The notes under the pieces were generated by a model. The model did no database searches. It was given only the letters and a program-made list of their open reading frames with translations, and was not told the DNA's origin. A program made the position numbers and the translations under genes. From contig PFDR01000065.1 of the NCBI GenBank assembly GCA_002772545.1, forward strand, positions 1-54,327: a stretch of DNA of 54,327 nt, given 5' to 3'. Origin of the DNA: Candidatus Peregrinibacteria bacterium CG10_big_fil_rev_8_21_14_0_10_49_10. GTDB lineage: Bacteria > Patescibacteriota > Gracilibacteria > Peribacterales > Peribacteraceae. This document shows, in pieces, positions 52,158 to 54,327 of this stretch (position 1 is its first letter; each line of letters begins with the position of its first letter).

Positions 52158-53021
52158 TTAAAACTCATGTTTCTTCCCCAAATCATCCCGATGGTATTTG
52201 CCAAACTCCTCTATCTTCCTGCAGATCTCCCCTTTTACTACGGGCCCGTCTACGCAGAGCCGAATACCCAAAGGATCTACCACACAGTTTCCGCAAATGC
52301 CAAAGCCGCACTTCATGTAGCGTTCCAAAGAAAGTTGGCAGGGTACACGATGCTTTTCAGAGATATCCAGCACAGCCTTGAGCATCATCTCCGGACCGCA
52401 GGCAAAAACCTTATCGATGGGTGGATCTTTGGTGTTGGGATCTGCAGCTACCTGCAGAAGCTCATCCAGGACTTCGGTGTTGTACCCCTTATGCCCCATA
52501 GAACCGTCATCGGTAGCAACGTGCAGTGAAACATGCTTGAGAGATTCCAATTCTTTGAGATACAGCAGATGTTCCGTACCGCGCGCACCGACTATGGCTT
52601 CCAGTGTACAGCCGTGCTTTACCGCCTCGGATGCCACAAAGAACATGGGCGCAGCGCCGTAGCCGCCTGCGACAAGGACGATGTGGTCACCGGCATCCCA
52701 CTGATAGTGGGTGCCGAAAGGACCACGCAACCCGACCAGATCTCCTTTTTTGGCTTGTGCCAACGCCTCGCTCATAGGCCCCACGGCAAAGAATGTAATT
52801 TTGGTCTCCGCACCGTCATCAAAGGCAACGGAGAACGGTTTTTCATCCACACCCGGGAGCCACACCATCACAAACTGCCCCGGTTTCGCTCCGAGTGAAC
52901 CGTCGAAGATATAGGTGCGCACCATTTCCGTCTCCTGAACAATATTTTTTATGCGGTAGGTCTTGGGGAGCGTAGATGCGAGTTCTATGGAAGACATGTC
53001 CGTAGTATAGAGCGGACCCAT
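52158..53021 (-). CDS. pyrK: Dihydroorotate dehydrogenase electron-transfer subunit (PyrK-like)
   Basis: 'GQFVMVWLPGVDEKPFSVAF', 'GLRGPFGTHYQW', 'LVAGGYGAAPMFFVA', 'SLERYMKCGFGICGNCVVDPLGIRLCVDGPV' [2Fe-2S] motif. Confidence 0.9.
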   Translation of the reverse strand: MGPLYTTDMSSIELASTLPKTYRIKNIVQETEMVRTYIFDGSLGAKPGQFVMVWLPGVDEKPFSVAFDDGAETKITFFAVGPMSEALAQAKKGDLVGLRGPFGTHYQWDAGDHIVLVAGGYGAAPMFFVASEAVKHGCTLEAIVGARGTEHLLYLKELESLKHVSLHVATDDGSMGHKGYNTEVLDELLQVAADPNTKDPPIDKVFACGPEMMLKAVLDISEKHRVPCQLSLERYMKCGFGICGNCVVDPLGIRLCVDGPVVKGEICRKIEEFGKYHRDDLGKKHEF

Positions 53022-53023
53022 GA

Positions 53024-53060
53024 TGAGGGCTAGGCTTAGGGAATAGGGTTAGGGCTAGGG
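53024..53060. repeat. Heptad-like locus I between divergent pyrK and pyrD
   Basis: 'gagggctaggcttagggaatagggttagggctaggga': degenerate TAGGG units with 6-7-bp spacing. Confidence 0.5.
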
Positions 53061-53125
53061 AGAACCTGACCATATTCTTCTTCACACCCTAGATCTCACT
53101 CCAACCCTCACGTATTATCCAGGTA

Positions 53126-54073
53126 ATGAACCTTGCCCAAAATGTCCTCGGTGTAGACTTTGAGAACCCCACCATTCTCGCCTCCGGTATTTGGGGAATT
53201 ACAGCAAACGGATGGAAGGAGGTAGTACGCAATGGTGCCGGTGGTGTTACAACCAAATCACTCTGGCTTAAAGAACACAAAGGACATCCGAATCCTACTA
53301 TTATTTCCACAGAGCATTGGATGCTCAATGCTGTTGGCGTACCTGATGCAGGAGTGGAAAAGGCAAGAGAAGAAATTGGATTGTATATGGAAACAAAGCC
53401 GGCACCGCTCATTGCAAATATTATTGCAGGAAGCATAGAGGACTACGCAAAAACAGCGGAGGGCATTCTGCCACTTCAGCCTGACTTCCTGGAAGTAAAT
53501 ATTTCCTGCCCGAATGTGGAAGATGAATTTGGCAGACCTTTTGCCTGCAGCGCACCGGATGCCGCTGCCGTAACAAAGAAGGTAAAAAGTGTAAGCGGTA
53601 ATACGCCTGTGTTCATTAAACTTTCTCCCAATGTAGAACATATTGCAACAATTGCCCTTGCCTGCGCAGAGGCCGGAGCAGATGGCTTTACCGCAATTAA
53701 TACGGTGGGCCCCGGTATGGCTATAGATCTCCGGAGCCGCATGCCCATTCTGGCAAATAAAGTAGGCGGTCTCTCCGGACCGGCCATTAAACCTATTTCC
53801 GTTAAATGTATTGCAGATGTCTACGCAGCCACAGAAGGAAGACTACCCATTATTGGCACAGGCGGAGTGTACACGGGAGAAGATGCCATAGAACTCATGC
53901 TTGCAGGAGCATCCCTTATAGGAATAGGAACAGCTGTTTCAACCAGAGGAGCAGACATTTTTGCGAAAGTCTGCAAAGAAATGCAGTTTTGGTGTACAAA
54001 CGAAGGAGTGGATGCCGTATCGGAATTGGTTGGAGGAATGCATAAGGAACTTTCAAAAAGGAGTGAGAAGTAG
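53126..54073 (+). CDS. pyrD: Dihydroorotate dehydrogenase, class 1B-like
   Basis: 'NPTILASGIWGITANGWKEVVRNGAGGVTTKSLWLKEHKGHPNP', 'LEVNISCPNVEDEFG', 'PVFIKLSPNVEHI', 'GLSGPAIKPISVKCIADV', 'IIGTGGVYTGEDAIELMLAGASLIGIGTAV'. Confidence 0.95.
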   Translation: MNLAQNVLGVDFENPTILASGIWGITANGWKEVVRNGAGGVTTKSLWLKEHKGHPNPTIISTEHWMLNAVGVPDAGVEKAREEIGLYMETKPAPLIANIIAGSIEDYAKTAEGILPLQPDFLEVNISCPNVEDEFGRPFACSAPDAAAVTKKVKSVSGNTPVFIKLSPNVEHIATIALACAEAGADGFTAINTVGPGMAIDLRSRMPILANKVGGLSGPAIKPISVKCIADVYAATEGRLPIIGTGGVYTGEDAIELMLAGASLIGIGTAVSTRGADIFAKVCKEMQFWCTNEGVDAVSELVGGMHKELSKRSEK

Positions 54074-54096
54074 AACCTTCGCCCTACTCCATCACT

Positions 54097-54327
54097 CTAT
54101 ATCTCCCGTTCCTGCGGGAATAACGTATCTCGTCTCCACCATACTGCTCCAAAGAGGATCAACCCAAAAAGAATGAGCCGGACCGGACCAAGGACAGCCG
54201 GCGAAAGCGGAACAAAACGCAGAGCTTCTTTGAGGGAAATGAGGAGAATAGATGCCAGAGTGACACCCGGCACACTCCCCGGCTTCCCTGCTACTATGAC
54301 CATAACGTCAAAGACGAGCACGGGGAA
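54097..54327 (-). CDS. C-terminal part of an ABC-type branched-chain amino-acid permease (LivM-like), truncated by the window end
   Basis: 'GSVPGVTLASILLISLKEALRFVPLSPAVLGPVRLILFGLILFGAVWWRRDTLFPQ' resembles the LivM C-terminus; frame is open to the window edge. Confidence 0.45.
   Translation of the reverse strand, partial: FPVLVFDVMVIVAGKPGSVPGVTLASILLISLKEALRFVPLSPAVLGPVRLILFGLILFGAVWWRRDTLFPQEREI

Overview
The window looks like a chromosomal segment from a small, metabolically unusual bacterium. The gene content and the abundance of stand-alone four-helix-bundle genes suggest a CPR/Peribacteria-like lineage; that is inference. Housekeeping genes: secF, tig, rel, rplJ-rplL (with an L10-leader-like region), lexA, a Y-family DNA polymerase, valS, pnp, rpsO, rmuC, a pcrA/uvrD helicase, rsmA, comEC, pyrK/pyrD and tRNA-Glu(UUC). 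Accessory content: a PhzE-type chorismate-utilising fusion beside a TrpR-like regulator, a DAHP synthase next to a prephenate dehydratase-like protein with two ACT domains, a B3/B4-domain / radical SAM / flavoprotein / isochorismatase-family cluster, a csoR-Met-rich-MFP-CusA metal-efflux operon, two large SLH-domain surface proteins, and a CIRCE-controlled hsp20. The strongest unexplained signal is a set of about ten intergenic loci, plus one inside valS, built from 7-bp tandem repeats. The heptamer sequence differs between loci but the 7-bp period is kept, and arrays often come as facing inverted arms. All three four-helix-bundle (S23/IVP-like) genes in the window sit between such inverted heptad arms (23/23, 18/19 and 16/17 complementary). 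Similar arm pairs without a gene occur elsewhere. I propose these as a candidate mobile or RNA-hairpin element family. Other notable signals: a shared putative LexA operator (GTGGACAnnTGTCCAC-like) at lexA and rmuC-pcrA, a duplicated valS start with only synonymous changes that forms a uORF overlapping valS (TAATG), and a predicted csoR 5'UTR made almost entirely of nine AGGGATT repeats. All calls come from reading the sequence; no searches were run.
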